Notes: generated from the letters alone by a model not told the origin. Counted from the first letter of the stretch, positions 46,991-59,689 are shown. The stretch: 64,000 bases of DNA from Ceratodon purpureus (GCA_014871385.1 CM026431.1:5183089-5247088); one strand, 5' to 3'. Numbers and translations are program-made.

Positions 46991-48317
46991 CAGTACTTAG
47001 ACTCCGAAAACCTCCAGTACCTGATCATGAAGCTCTTCAAGCACCAAGCTTGCTCTGAGAACCTCTTCAAAATTGCACTTCTTCTTGATGTCTCCAGCAA
47101 ACCTTTCCCGGGTTATTGCTCACATGATTGCCTTGTGTATTTATGGGCCTAACATCGAGAACGGGTATTCACATGTAAATTGCAAATGACCAGATTCACG
47201 GTCCCTCGCCATTCCGCGTGAAGTGTGCCCATCGAAAAGCATATTCTGAAATGACTCCTTACTTTGTTGGCAGGACAAAACTGCTGGGAACTGCCAAAGA
47301 TGTACTAAGATTATGAAATGAGGGAATAAGAAGGGTGAGGATGACCATGAGAAAGTGAAGCCCTACATAAATCAGAAAGCAGCCACATAGACAGGTCTCA
47401 ACGACTTGAGTACCTTCTCAGCTTCCCTATAAAAAACGGTTTTTGGCATAACTGTAGGCCCGAATTGTGAATCATATATGCTTAGGACCTTTCAGCAGAT
47501 AGATCTCTCTGGATCTGAAGTGGTGATTTGGAGAGCAAGAAATGTCTGTTCAGGAATATCTGTTTTGAGTCACTGCAACCAACACCCTACACTTTAGGTT
47601 AACTCACCACTACCAGGTTGGTAAGATGCAGAGCGCTGGCAAACAATGATATGGTGTCTGAATGCTTGTCCGTAGGGAAAGTGCTGTTTCCAGAACTTCC
47701 ATGACATAAGTTAGGGTTGACGCCTTCAACCTCAAATACTAGTACAATAATCAAGACAGCAAACAAGTGTAACCGCAACCCACCCCCTCACACTCTGTTA
47801 AGAGCGGTTAGAGGTGGTCAAGAAGTATGGCATGCGAAGTTCTCCTGTGCCAATTGAAGGAGCCTACTTAACGTCCATCTCTCAACAAGACCCACTTTGC
47901 TGATCTGAGAAAATGAAGGCACACAAAGTAAAAGTCTACAGTTGGAAGGACTCCAAAATCCCAGTGACAAAGTTTCATAGGAAATATCGAAATTCCTCAC
48001 TGTCAGCCATGGTTATGCCATCAACAACGCCGGGGTACATGTAGCGATCACCAGAAAATATCACAAAAAATACCTACTATATGAGAAATGCACATGAAAT
48101 ATTGGCAACCAGAATATCCACTCTTCCAAAAAAAACGATAGTCACGTTCACCTCGATTTAGGTCGGTACAATGTAAGTTTCAGCCCCCATGGAAGACTAC
48201 AAATGACTCAATAATTTCAATTTTTTTTTACAGAATCATGCCTGCTCTACTCGTACATGTGAATGATGGCTACAAACTATTTCGAGGAAAAGAAAGACTC
48301 AGCAGGCAATGGAATAG
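46991..48317. other. Spacer between two minus-strand genes
   Basis: No gene is supported. It should contain the promoter of the coiled-coil gene and the 3' region of DGAT2. The short open frame at 47818-48000 has no motif. Confidence 0.45.
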
Positions 48318-51300
48318 TCAGTAAACATGCAACGAAATATCTTCGAACCCTGCTGCAGCCTTATGCTTTTCGAAGAGGACCTCGACGGCCTCGATGAACT
48401 TTTCGAGGACCGCAGCCACCTGTGCGAAGGATCCCAAAGATTAGTAAGTTGAAATAGAGATTCTATGACTGGCGCTACATCGATATGGATTAGCTCCAAG
48501 GTTGCTGTACAGGAGATGTACTCTTATGGTACACAGTATACTACTTCCACAATCCAATCCTAGTAAAAGATTGTCCTATTCCGAGAAACACATTCAGGCG
48601 TGTGATTTATGCCTGATCCATAAAAATTCCTAGCTACGTGAACCATTATGCAAAGCAACCATATTTTCAGAAAAGCCGAAGTTACCTCTTCATGAGTTGC
48701 CTGAGGGTTTTTTGTAACTTCGATTGGCTTCCCAATCACGTAAGTCATAGGAGATCGAAATGGTATTGGTGTTCTGCAACAAACCACCATTGTCAATGGA
48801 ATCAAAGCTCACTAGACTTGATTTTGCCGAAGCCATAGTTCCTGCATTATCATGAAGTGGTTGATGAACAAAGAGAAGATTGGTAGCTAACAGTGAGTCT
48901 ATTTAGGAAAAACAATCAGAATTCTAGATTAAAACGACTTACAGTGGTGATTTTGAGATCGCTATTGAAGAAAGTAAACAACGGAGAAATACTTGGTGAC
49001 AACTAAAAACTGTAAAAAGTGGCAGCACTCATACCCAAATCTACCCCAAAACAGAAGAGGCGTGAAGCCAATTGCTCGGGACAGTTGATGATACCAATGC
49101 CCTTTGGGTTTCCACCATCCGTATGTGTTTGACTGGAGAGCAAAGAAATTGTTAATGGTTTTACAACAGATATTTCCATTCCAACTACTCTCTAGCTGCA
49201 AGTGCAAACTACCAGCAATTATTCTTAAACATGGAAGAAGACGAAAGCGAATCAATGGTCTCCTCTAAATTCGTGCAGATGAAAGAGGCTGATCAGAACG
49301 CAACTATCAGTATTTAGAAAACCTCAACGAACAAACACTTGCTTACTACAACGTTTATATCTATTTCTTATAGAGGTTATTCCCAAGACGAGAAACATTC
49401 AAAAACAGGAACTGTGAATAAATACACACCTGACCAAAGCAGAAAGTAGGTACAATATGTGCACCAGTTTCCATCGCAACCTTGACGAATCCATATCTCT
49501 TCTTTAAATATACCACCTGACAATAGGTAAGACCACATGAGCACAGGTCCGATAAGTAAAAGCACTTCAACAAAAGACCACTACAAACTCGCTACTTGTT
49601 CTTTCCTTCCCCCTGAGATTTATAAAATATAGCACTTCATTTGTTGCTATTCCTCACTGTTCTTGTCAAAGGTAAAGACTGCCTCTGCTCTAGAATGCAA
49701 GGCTCGCATCATACTCTACATCAATTTCAATTCGCATTAGCCTAAGAATATCTTCCGTCAAATAAATTCAAATCTTCATACCATGTGAAATTAAGTGAAA
49801 TATTGAGACAGTCTTAACTACGATCTAGACCTAGTCAGAGAAATCTCACCCCTGTTCTGAGAATTCTCACACAATGACGCGGAGAAGTTCAAGGTTAGCA
49901 ACACACACACCTCGCGGCCACGCTCCATGTAGAGGCATTCTTGAACACCTCCTGGTATAATTATAGCACTTGTCCCTCTTTGAAGAAGTTCTGTGAAATA
50001 TTTCCTCGATACAGGCGCGACCCCCAACGATGTCCAAACCTGACGCACATAAGGTGTCCAGAAAACCTGCCATTCCAACTCATTTTCAAAATATGGCTTC
50101 CAGTATATATATTCTGTATGAATTTGAGACCCTCAATCCTAAATACCTCGATTAAACGCCATGATCTTCGTATGCCTACAAATCCGAGGTTCTTAATTAA
50201 CTTCTGCAAGTCCGGAGTCAAATCATTTGTAAACCAAATCTGCAAGCTCATCCTACAATATCAGCTCATGTAACAAGGGAAAAAACTCACTGCTGAGGTT
50301 GCAAGAGCACGTAGATCGGATACTGGAAGGACCCCGCATTGAGGAGTCAAAATAATTATGCCAATTGGTAGGAAAGAATGCGGCTCTCCTGCAATCACTG
50401 CTCGCTCCAAGCATAACAGTTTAGAACACAAACATTACATTCCTCAGCAGTACTGATTCCTCTTTACCTTTAGAAGAGGGAAAACTTAGAAGGATGTACA
50501 TTGATTGCACCACAATGCATATGGTAGCAAGTGGGGAACCAAAGGAGTGAGATTGAAAGCGTGCCTCCATCCATGTTAGTCACCTCAAATTTGTAATACA
50601 CATCAAGGTGACATCTTTTTAGTTGGAATTATGCTTTTAGATCTCTAAAGAATGTAATAACCAAAATAGGATATTGTCACCAAACAAATTTTAATCACAA
50701 ACTGTAATAATTTTAGATAGAAGAATTGCGGCAGTGAAGTTTCTCGTTGGCATTAACTGGTTTCAAACTAAGTTTGTGCAACAGTGAGGAGTACCACAGC
50801 AGGGTGTAAGTACCACCCACCATAAGATTGCTTCAACTTAAACGCGCTCTTGTCCTCGAAGACGACTTTGATAGGGAAGTAAGCTGGTGCATATTTACAT
50901 ATGAATCTAGCGACTGAATCTCCGACGCCACCATTGTTATATCCAACAGGGGTAAAAATGAGCGCAATCCAGAATGCCAGTAATCTGCACAGCTTCAACA
51001 CATCAAACTCTTCCTTCATTGCACGTCTCCCAAAAAAAAAAAAAAAAAAAACATCAAGTTACGTGATGCACAATACAAAAACCGAGTTCTGAGGAGTCTT
51101 TCCACAGATTATAACGAGAAATAGCCTTCATGTTCAGCAGACAGAGTTGTGACATCTTCTGCTTAAAATTATTGGAGCTAGCACCAACCCAAAAATACCA
51201 AAGTCTGAACAAAAGTTCATTAATGTTTGAGACCTTGCTTCTACTTCAAGCCTAATGAAGCGTCCGATTCAATCCAATTTAATTCTCTTCTACAATCGCT

Positions 51301-51527
51301 ATTCAGAAACCGCAAAAAAACACAAAAACACAAAACCCCATGACCTAGTTTCCGAACCATCAAAGACCATCACAGAGAGCTTACGTGAGCGCCCAAGGCT
51401 TCCCGAAGTTCCAGATACAGAGCCCGGCCACCAGGAAGTTGAGATGAAATCCTCCCATCCACAACACAATCGCCAGAAACGTCAAAACGTCGGACTTCCA
51501 CCCCTTCTTCACATTGTCATCCGCCAT
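48318..51527 (-). CDS. DGAT2: Diacylglycerol O-acyltransferase 2
   Basis: Eight exons (51527-51385, 51026-50821, 50388-50291, 50066-49911, 49516-49430, 49132-49035, 48773-48686, 48419-48318) join in phase to 325 aa, the usual plant DGAT2 length. The enzyme transfers an acyl group from acyl-CoA to diacylglycerol, the last step of triacylglycerol synthesis, in the ER membrane. Seen in order: an N-terminal hydrophobic hairpin (DVLTFLAIVLWMGGFH; LLAFWIALIF), YFPIKVVFE, GEPHSFLPIG (the plant EPHS form of the HPHG active-site motif), IIIPGGVQECLYME, RYGFVKVAMETGAHIVPTFC with FGQ, and GKPIEVTKNPQATHEE near the end. An in-frame ATG at 51593 would add 22 residues; MADDNVKKGW was preferred. Its start faces the Fes1 gene about 1.3 kb away. 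Confidence 0.92.
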
Positions 51528-52815
51528 TGAGCTCCTCTGTCCTCCACCTCCTCCCAGAGCTCCCTCTCCTTCAACCCAACTGCAACTCTTCACATCAATC
51601 TAAGCTACTTCTGATCTCTTTCGAGCTACTCCATAGCCACACCAAGCACAAACAAACTCCGAACTTGGAACATGAAAAAAAAAAAAAAAAAAAAAAAAAA
51701 ACAGCTCTATCAAAATAGAAGCTCTGATAAACCAACAAAAAAAAATGGCAGACACTTCCCCACCTTGTAAATTAATGCAACAAAATTGGTAAAGTTTTGG
51801 AAGCAACTTCTGATGCCCACACCTTGTAATTGAAAACTGGCAGCAAGTATGTGCATGTGTCGGTGCTGCCAAAACCCCCAAAACTCACAGTTTTACTGGA
51901 AAATTATTTGTGAACTCATCACAGTTTTGCTTGAAACATTATTTGTGAACTGAAAACCCAAACCCACTTTGTGAAAACATCCAAAACTTATGAAAGAGCT
52001 CAGGTTGGTGAAGAGAGTGACAATCTGAGCCTGGAAGGGGAGTGATTTAACTTAGTACATTGGCTATTGGCAAGAGGTGATGTGAAAGCCTTCTTAAACC
52101 TTTGACAGGAATCCAGGTCTTCTTCTGCACTGAAATCATTCACATCACTAAGTTAAGTTAAGTTGGTGAAGCTGTCTGTGTGATGTTTGTTTTGTTGTTT
52201 TCAGAATCAGAGGTCATCATCTTCAGGAAGCAAAATGCTTTGTTCTTGAGTGGCATGCATGCAATTATGTTTCACTTTGATAGCCACATGTCACCTTCCT
52301 CCTTTTGGTTGGAAAGGGTTTCCCTCGTGAATGCCTCCATGGGTGTCTTTGGACATGAGAATTGTTGTAAAAGTATTAGTTTGAGGGTGTTTTAGGGATG
52401 TGGTGTGAATCAAAGTTGTAGGACCCCACCAAGCTGCCTTATGGTAAAGGAGATATCCCAGACTCCTGGGTATCAAAGGATGGTCATGGGCCGGGGTGCA
52501 AAGCCGGGTATGAAGGATGGGGTAACAACATCAACATCCAAAAGGCGGGTTCCGGGTATTGTTTCAACCTGCATCACAGTGACAGTGCAATTCTCAAGTT
52601 ACCGATCCCTACTTGCACACATCCAATCTCATCGTCCTCAACACAATCATCTTCCGACTCAGTTTGTTGAGTTTGTTGAGCTTGCATCTCCGCAGCTCTG
52701 CATCGACACAGAGTAGACAATCTGGTGCATGCAGGCTCCAAGTCTTCCAAGCCAACTTTCAAGGCTGCTGCAGGCCAAGGTTTAAGCTCTTTTGTGTTGC
52801 GAGAGTTTTGGAGCC
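51528..52815. promoter_or_regulatory. Divergent promoter region between DGAT2 and Fes1
   Basis: About 1.3 kb separates the two start codons. It contains an A run of about 27 (51675-51701) and short AGTTA repeats near 52150. Only leader sequence and promoters are expected; no separate gene is supported. Shared control is possible but not shown. Confidence 0.45.
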
Positions 52816-55234
52816 ATGGACGGACTCGGACCAGACTGGAAGGGATTGCTCAAATGGAGTGTCGCCAACAGCGACGGCACCGTACCTCCTCGACAAGTCA
52901 GGTAGTTTAAAATCCTTCTGCTTATTTGGTCTGCAATGGGTTTTGTGATTTCTGCGATAGATGCTGTTTCAATTGATTGAGAATTGATTGGAATTGGAAG
53001 GAGACGTGGGATTGAGCAAGGAGCCAGAGGTTTAGGAAATATGGGGTTTTGAAGGGAGGTTTTGAAGTTTTGTTTGTGTGATTGTAGCTGTTTTGATGTG
53101 TGTGGATGGGGATCTGTCATTTGAGAGGTTTGTTACCATGTGAGATTGGGTAAGGACGTGATTTTGAGTTTGAAGGATTTTTAGGGTTTAGGAGGTTGTT
53201 GTTGTTGTTGTTGTTGTTGTTGGGTGAGCGGTGTTTGATGAGGTTCTTTTGTTTTTATTGTTGTGGTGTTTTGTTGCAGTGAGGAGGATAGGAGATTTTT
53301 CGCGGAGGCCATGCAAGCGCAGACTTTAGATGTTGTCAAGCGGATGAAGGAGATTTCGACGGTGATGCAGCTGCCCGGTGAGGTCATTGAGGCTCAGGGT
53401 ATTACTCCCGAAGAAATTGAAGGTATGAGTTCAGCTGCTTATTTCGATCGTTGAATTTGGTTATAAGAAGAGTTGTTTGTAGGAACGTTTGATCCATGTA
53501 TGTATGAGTGACAACCTTCACTGCGGTTGAAGGAAGCATGTGTTGAGGCTGGGTTTAGGGTTCCTTGTGCCGGGCATATGTGACCGTTATGGTTAATTGA
53601 ACTCTTCGGCTCTGCTTACTGTCATGTAAAGTTTGTAGATGCAGTTGGTCTGCAGTCAGCAGTCAAAACTTTAGAAATAAGTCACTGTGGCTCAAAGTAA
53701 AGGTTGACGTAAGGGTTTTGGAGTAATTAAATTTCTCCTCTTGATTTTCATTAAAACAAGCGGTTGCGTCTCCGAAGTCAAGGTAAAGAGGTTGTTTGAT
53801 TCACATTTTGAGCGGTGTGTTTTACAGGTATGTTGGAGGAACTTCAAGAACATGTCGAGTCCATCGACATGGCCAACGGTATGACTCACTCACTTGTAAA
53901 TTTAGCATCGGAACTTGTCTAATTAGTGTGCGTGTTCATAAAGTAGCTTGTTGAGAACTTTACAGTACGCGCCAGTCTTTGCTGTAATCCAGACTTGTAT
54001 TGTTTCTGATTACTGAAATTGGTTTTCAATGAATTGGGCAGTCACGTTGGACTCCTGGTATGTAGCGATAAGATTCCTCATCCCTCTCTCCCCCTGACAC
54101 AAACATATTTACTATCGCAGACTTGCATGCAATTGGAGGCCTGGTGCCGCTCTTGAATTATTTGAAAAATCCGAATGCTAGTATCAGGGCTCGAGCAGCG
54201 GAAGTTGTGAGCACTGTAGTGCAAAACAATTCGAAAAGTCAGCAGCAAGTGATCGAATGTAACGGTTTGGAAAATTTGTTGATCAATTTCAATTTTGACG
54301 ACGACATGAAAGTGCGAACGAAGGCTTTAGGTGCCATTTCATGTACGATACTTTACCAAGACCACTTTTCTTTATTACTTTATGTTTGCATATGGTCTGT
54401 CTTATTATTTTGAAAGTGTGGAACGCTGAGCTTTTGATTTCTTAAATGTGGAAAGTGTTACTGAACTTTATTCATTTCTTGTATTGTGACAGCTTTAATT
54501 AGGCACAATAAAATAGCTACTGATGCCTTCAGACTTTCTAATGGTTACGCGGGATTACGAGAGGCCCTTGCATCGGGAGACCTCAGATTTCAGAGGTATG
54601 TGGCTTCTGCGTTTTTTCGCTTGTAACTACATTTTGGTAATGCTCAATCATGCAGTCGTGCATTGCTTTAGCCTAGGTCCTAATTATCACTCTTGTGGGA
54701 TGTTTCTGTTTTTGAAATTGCAGGAAAGCGCTGCAGGTCATGCAGTATCTACTTCAAGAGAATCCAAAAGACCATTCCGTGGCCACTCAACTAGGATTTC
54801 TTAGATCGTTGACGAGCTTGGCGAATAGCTCAGATCTTGATGTGCGGCAAGCCGCTCTGCAAGCTTTAGTGGAGATTGTCCGCTACCAAGATACTTTGAG
54901 TCCAGGAAAATTTGATGACACCACCCACCTGAAGGACGTAGTCACCAGGCGGGTAGAGGAGATTAAAGGCTTGAATCAGGAAGATCTAGCAGCTGTGAAA
55001 GAAGAGCGGCAATTGGTGGATACCCTCTGGCAGCTACTGTACAAGGAACCCTCTGAATTGAGGCACGAGGGTTTGTTAGTTTTACCTGAAGATAATCAGT
55101 TGCCACCAGACGTTGCAAGTCGGCAGTTTGAACCGGGGCTGCAAAGTTTGAGTGCGGGTGCACCTTCGGAGCCTCCAACTGAGCAAGACAAATCTCAAGA
55201 AACGAAGCAGCCGGTTCTGCTATTGGGTCCTTAG
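52816..55234 (+). CDS. FES1: Fes1A/HspBP1-type Hsp70 nucleotide-exchange factor
   Basis: Six exons (52816-52901, 53280-53422, 53828-53878, 54121-54342, 54493-54595, 54724-55234) join in phase to 371 aa, close to Arabidopsis Fes1A. It begins MDGLGPDWKGLLKWSVANSD and contains AMQAQTLDVVKRMKEIS, HVESIDMANDLHAIGGL, armadillo-like repeats (SIRARAAEVVSTVVQNN; RTKALGAISSLIRHNK; ALQVMQYLLQENP; VRQAALQALVEIVR), EERQLVDTLW, LPPDVASRQFEP and a C-terminal LLGP. These are the landmarks of the family. The protein binds cytosolic Hsp70, triggers ADP release and, in plants, protects Hsp70 from degradation under heat stress. Intron 1 carries a GTT microsatellite near 53193-53221. Very sure of the family. Confidence 0.95.
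53193..53221 (+). repeat. (GTT)n microsatellite in Fes1 intron 1
   Basis: About nine to ten GTT units in a row, about 60 bp upstream of the exon 2 acceptor. Confidence 0.9.
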
Positions 55235-55939
55235 TTTAAGATCGAAGTATTCATCGAATTAAACAGTACGTGTACTCGTCTGCAGACTTTGGAATAAATC
55301 ATCTTTTAAAAAACAAAATGAATCTCCTAGTATAATTTTGAGTTAGAAATCATTCTGCGTGACAAGTCAAAATTTTCTTTCTTTTGAGATAGACAATTTC
55401 GTCATAGACGATGCTTCAACGAGTTCTGTCAAGGAATTGCGTGTTTTGACTAGGTTACAGTACATTGTGGTCTTCTTAATCGAGTTGAAGATGTGTTTCT
55501 TGAATTATTGTCGTGTAGCGTTAATTGTATTTTATGACAATCATCATCGACGGAAAAGAAGAGTAGGGATGGCCGCGGCGATTCGGTGGTAACCCTTAAT
55601 AGACTTGGCTGCAATGGTGAAATTCAGTGGACGACACGCCGATGATTTCTGAGAGCCTCGTACTGAAGACGAGCGAAAAGACGGAGAGAGTGCCCTCGAA
55701 ACAACTCGAGCTGTTACGCGAAGGGGCGTTTCACCCATTAGTTTCAACAAGGAGGTGGACCGTTGACAAAAACGTCCCTGCCGTGACGGCAGTGAAGCAC
55801 AGACAGCTGAAGATGTAGAGCTGCCTGTTGAACTACAATCCAATGTAGTGCCGCCTCTTCCCCATGACGATCGAACTCGCAGATGAAAATGTCCAGGACT
55901 CAAGATGACCAAGTCTATTTTCTATATCCCATCCCGCTT
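55235..55939. other. Spacer 3' of Fes1
   Basis: An early part is AT-rich 3' flank. From 55550 to 55912 base composition becomes balanced and gene-like on both strands (a minus-strand frame of 122 codons at 55544-55912), but no motif or splicing supports a gene. Confidence 0.35.
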
Positions 55940-56047
55940 TCAACATATCAAAAACTTATATGGCACTTTTCTTAGTGTTTACAACAATGGCTGAAATTGG
56001 CAATGAGCTAAGCACTTTTGTGGTCCACTTTATTGTGCTTCCCCCCC
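55940..56047 (-). mobile_element. Fragment of the 736-bp element family (one end only)
   Basis: The segment ends in GTCCACTTTATTGTGCTTCC and then a C run. In reverse complement it matches the left end of copy 1 (8496 to about 8600), including AAGTGCTTAGCTCATTG. Only about 108 bp remain. Confidence 0.7.
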
Positions 56048-56099
56048 GCAAGCATTTCATATTTTTAGTCCAATGTCATCGTTTGCACAAGATTATGTG
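56047..56099 (+). repeat. Copy of a RING-gene intron segment
   Basis: GCAAGCATTTCATATTTTTA and the next 30 bases match 6182-6232 in the second intron of the RING gene with two differences. It starts exactly where the repeat fragment ends. Confidence 0.75.
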
Positions 56100-56752
56100 C
56101 TCGTGTGAGCAACAAGCTTGGGTGTCACGCATGGAATAAGTCACAGATGTAGAGCATTGTAATGATTAACGACATTGTCTGCTCTGCGTTTGTAACGGTG
56201 TATAGGATAGCTGTTAACGGGAAAAAAAGGATCACCTCAATCCTCTCAACTTTCAACTCTGGCTCGGCTGCTGGGGCCACTCTTCGAACCCCGAGCCAGT
56301 CTATTTAGTTGTGGTTTCTCGTCGCTCCCGATCACCAATTCCAACCCGCGATCATGACCGGTCATTTCGGGATGAAGCGCGGATGCGCAGCTGGTGTAGT
56401 GGTATCAAAAGATTAGACTTTTACATTAAGGTAAAAGTACAGGCAAAATGGAAAAGAAAACGAAAAGTAAAAGCAACTTGGCTCTGGTTGAATATAAGGC
56501 AAGGGGGTGAACCACATTAGTCATTATTATATGTTATGTGTGAGGTTCTAAGTTTGGGAACAAAGCCCATATATTTATGTTTTATGTTAGTACCACTAGT
56601 TACAATTCCTTTGATATTTTTTGTTTGACTTTTCTCACACTCGTAAGAATAGTTTGGGCCATATGAAATGCATTGACTGTTCATTATTCTGCATTATTGT
56701 GTAGTATTGTGAGATCAGCTGCTGCAAAACACACAGTGAGTGTGCATGCAAT

Positions 56753-58021
56753 ATGGCAACGTTGGAGATGGAGAGCATGTGGAAGGATTTGCCCACAGAG
56801 ATCCTAGAAAACGTCTTCACATTTCTTCCAATCTCGTCTTTGTGCCGGTTTAGGACGTTGTCCAAGAGTTGGAACATACACATAACTAGCTATGCTTTCC
56901 GGCATGCACAAGCCTCAAGATCAGTATCTCCGGAACAGTATGTTGACGTCTGTAAGAGATCGAGAGCCTATTTGCGTGGTGGTTGGGATGTGCTAGATAT
57001 GGCCAAGAGGAGGTTCCTCTTTTTCAGCGACAACTTCGTGAGGAATCCTCTCCTACAGCGGCGTCCGTTGAGTTTCGGGGGAAACCTAAGGGGATATCTG
57101 GAAGCAGCTGCCGGAGGGCTCTTCTGCGTGGAGTATATTTGGAGTGATTCTTTGAAGAATGTTTTACATACAGGCCTCTTTGTGTGCAATCCTGTTCTGA
57201 AGACCTTCAAGGAGCTTCCGCACCTTGCGGCCAAATCTTCTCATTGCATAGTGATGTCAACAGATACAGTCTCGATGGGGTATGAAATCATTGCTCATGT
57301 CTCCAACTACGAGTCTCCAACTTCAACGGTTTCAATTTTCGTTTACGAATCCAAGATTGGCAGTTGGAGGGAATTGGCTTCCTACAAACTAATGACTCAA
57401 ATTGGAAGGATGAATTGGGGCGCTATGACTATCTTCAAAAACAAGCAGTATTGGACGCACATCTACAACTGTTGTGAAAGGATTGTTTCTTACGATAAGG
57501 AGACAGGAGTGGTTTCCTATCTTGCCGGTTTGGATATGTCATTATATGACCGTACAACATCCGTCTGTGGTGAGACACGGTACCTAGTAGTAAGCCAAGA
57601 CAGGCTATTCAGTGTCATGCAGGTCAAATACGGTGAAACCTTTTTCTCAGTTGACATATTCGAAATCAACATTGCCAAGGAAGAGCGCATTCACCTGACA
57701 AAAGTGCCGCGGGAGTTGCTCGTCTGGGTTCTTCGTCCAAACCTCGAATCACGTACTATTCACGATCTAAAAAGCGGTTCATTATCTGCCATGAGTCGAA
57801 GTGATATTTATTGTGCATTTAATAATCATGCTGTTGTCACTGGGAGTGCAGACTCTATTCTCATTAGCAGTGTTGGCCGGTGTGTTGCTTACAGTTTATC
57901 TGACAAGTCGTGGTATCAATGCCCCGACGGTCATAACCTTCTGGAAGATTATGGTGGAGCTAGACAAGGTATTGGCAAGTTTAACGGTTGTAGTTGTTGT
58001 CTGAGTTTTTGTTCTCCATAG
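56753..58021 (+). CDS. F-box protein (intronless)
   Basis: A single open frame of 422 aa. An F-box lies at about residues 8-50 (WKDLPTEILENVFTFLPISS, then LCRFRTLSKSWNI). It would bind Skp1/ASK in an SCF ubiquitin ligase. The rest resembles the F-box-associated/kelch-like beta region of plant F-box proteins (FVCNPVLKTFKELP; SWRELASYKLM; YLVVSQDRLFSV; SLSDKSWYQCP), which selects the substrate; the substrate is unknown. The start chosen is the first ATG (MATLEMESMWKDL); a later Met at residue 6 is possible. No intron signals interrupt the frame, and codon use is like the other host genes. Intronless F-box genes of this size are common in plants. Confidence 0.85.
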   Translation: MATLEMESMWKDLPTEILENVFTFLPISSLCRFRTLSKSWNIHITSYAFRHAQASRSVSPEQYVDVCKRSRAYLRGGWDVLDMAKRRFLFFSDNFVRNPLLQRRPLSFGGNLRGYLEAAAGGLFCVEYIWSDSLKNVLHTGLFVCNPVLKTFKELPHLAAKSSHCIVMSTDTVSMGYEIIAHVSNYESPTSTVSIFVYESKIGSWRELASYKLMTQIGRMNWGAMTIFKNKQYWTHIYNCCERIVSYDKETGVVSYLAGLDMSLYDRTTSVCGETRYLVVSQDRLFSVMQVKYGETFFSVDIFEINIAKEERIHLTKVPRELLVWVLRPNLESRTIHDLKSGSLSAMSRSDIYCAFNNHAVVTGSADSILISSVGRCVAYSLSDKSWYQCPDGHNLLEDYGGARQGIGKFNGCSCCLSFCSP

Positions 58022-58575
58022 GCGCTTCACTGGCATGATGTAGGGCATCTTTGCTTCTAAGCACACGGGGGATTAGTGCTAGCATGTGGGATTGGTTAGA
58101 GGGGATAGGGGCTCTCAGGTTTTCAGAGCTGCTTAGGAATTAGGACCTATCGTCGATTGGTCAAGGGGATGTCACATAGCAATTCCCTGGTTAGGAAATT
58201 GTTTCTCTAAATGTAATTAGGTGCATAATTAGCTTGCTTGAATTCAACTTTGATCACATTGCCACCGCATAGGAGCAGGCTAGGACTTTAGGTTGGGCCG
58301 TTAATCTCTAGTTAGTATCATTGAATCCTCTGCCAGAGGATTAAGATTTTCTAGCCTATATTTCACCAAATGCACTGTGAGACACAGTAAGGATGTGGTG
58401 GGGAGAGTTGGAATCATGGAGAGTTTGATGATGCATCTAGCCTTAATTATGATATAGAGGTGCTTAAGTCTCTTCTTAAGAATGTTATGAATAGTGTAAA
58501 TGATATGAGATGAGAGACGAGTCAGAGAATTATACAAATCAAAAAATGTATTCCCAAAGCTAACCAATGTTCTAT
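58022..58575. other. 3' flank of the F-box gene
   Basis: No gene is seen. The region should contain the F-box transcript's 3' end. Confidence 0.4.
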
Positions 58576-59450
58576 TGTACAGTACCAGGCAACTCTCAAT
58601 CGTCTCCCCTATTCTCCAGTCAAACAATTTTGTATAATATAGAATGTAAATGATATTTTTTGTCTTGCATTATAAACTTTCATTTCTTACACAATTCCAA
58701 TCAAACATACCAAATTTGGATTTCAAGAAAGGCAAATTCCATTTTTGGTAAATCATTTCATTTTAAATTCATAGTTTTGCACAATAATTCATTGAAAACC
58801 ATTGGTGATGATTTTTTTTAATTTGATTGTGACAATATGTGGGAAACATCCAAATGCACATCTTTGCTTCAATCAACATCTTAAAAAAGTTTTAAAATTT
58901 CCCCACAAAATTTTCAAAACTTGGAGTGACAATGTCTAAATTTTGGAAAATAGATATTTAATAATTATAATTAGATTTTTCTATTTGACCTTCACATTGT
59001 TACTATTTTTGTACATTTGACCATGAAAGTACAATTGCTTTGCCAAAATCTGATTACAATGAAGAAATATCTATTTTTCAAAATTTGGATAGTGTCACCC
59101 CATTTTTTGAAACCATTGCGAGGAAATTCTAAAACCTTTTGGAGATGCTTATTAAAGAAAAGATGTGTATACAGATGTTTCCTACATATTTCCACAATCG
59201 GATTAAATTAATTCCTCATCAATGTTTCTCAATGAATTAATTTGTAAAATCATTAAAACTGAATAAAACAATTTACCAAAAACAAAGTTTTGGTTTTTTG
59301 AGATCGAAATTTGGTATGCTACATTGAAATTGCACAAGAATTGTATGATAACTATGCAACACAAAAAATATAAAATATTTAATGCATTCTGCAATTTTTG
59401 AAGGGATGGCAGAAATGGGGGGACGATTGAGAGTTGCCTCGTACTGTACA
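58576..59450. repeat. Large fold-back (875-bp imperfect palindrome)
   Basis: The ends are inverted copies: TGTACAGTACCAGGCAACTC with TCAATCGTCTCCCC on the left, and its complement at 59417-59450 (about 32 of 34 match). The arms go on pairing to the middle (centre near 59005). For example GGAAACATCCAAATGCACAT on the left matches the complement of 59160-59185, and AAAATAGATATTT matches the complement of 59060-59080. Inner identity is about 70-80% by eye. It is AT-rich and non-coding. A fold-back transposon or a source of hairpin RNA would fit. Confidence 0.7.
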
Positions 59451-59689
59451 AGTGGGGTTGTTATGCTTACGAGCAATCATAATGTACAGGGATGCAATTC
59501 TTTGGTTTTTGGCTTTCCTAGTTTCTCAACAGAACAGCTACTTGTCACAGAGGCCGCTTGCTAGTAATTTACAAAAACTTCGAAAACCGTTTGTATGTTG
59601 TACAAGCTAAAGTGCAACAAGTGGTCGGCCGCGGAATGAAACAAATGTATGTAGAAGCCGGGCCAGCACGCTCAGATTACACCAATCGT

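Noticed and set aside
56380-56575. tRNA- or SINE-like A box (CTGGTGTAGTGGTATC) and distant B-box-like phrase
   Set aside because: The two are about 160 bp apart, far too wide for a tRNA or normal SINE promoter, and no cloverleaf is formed.
59382-59564. Short frame at the right end of the large fold-back
   Set aside because: Lies in the inverted arm and has no motif.
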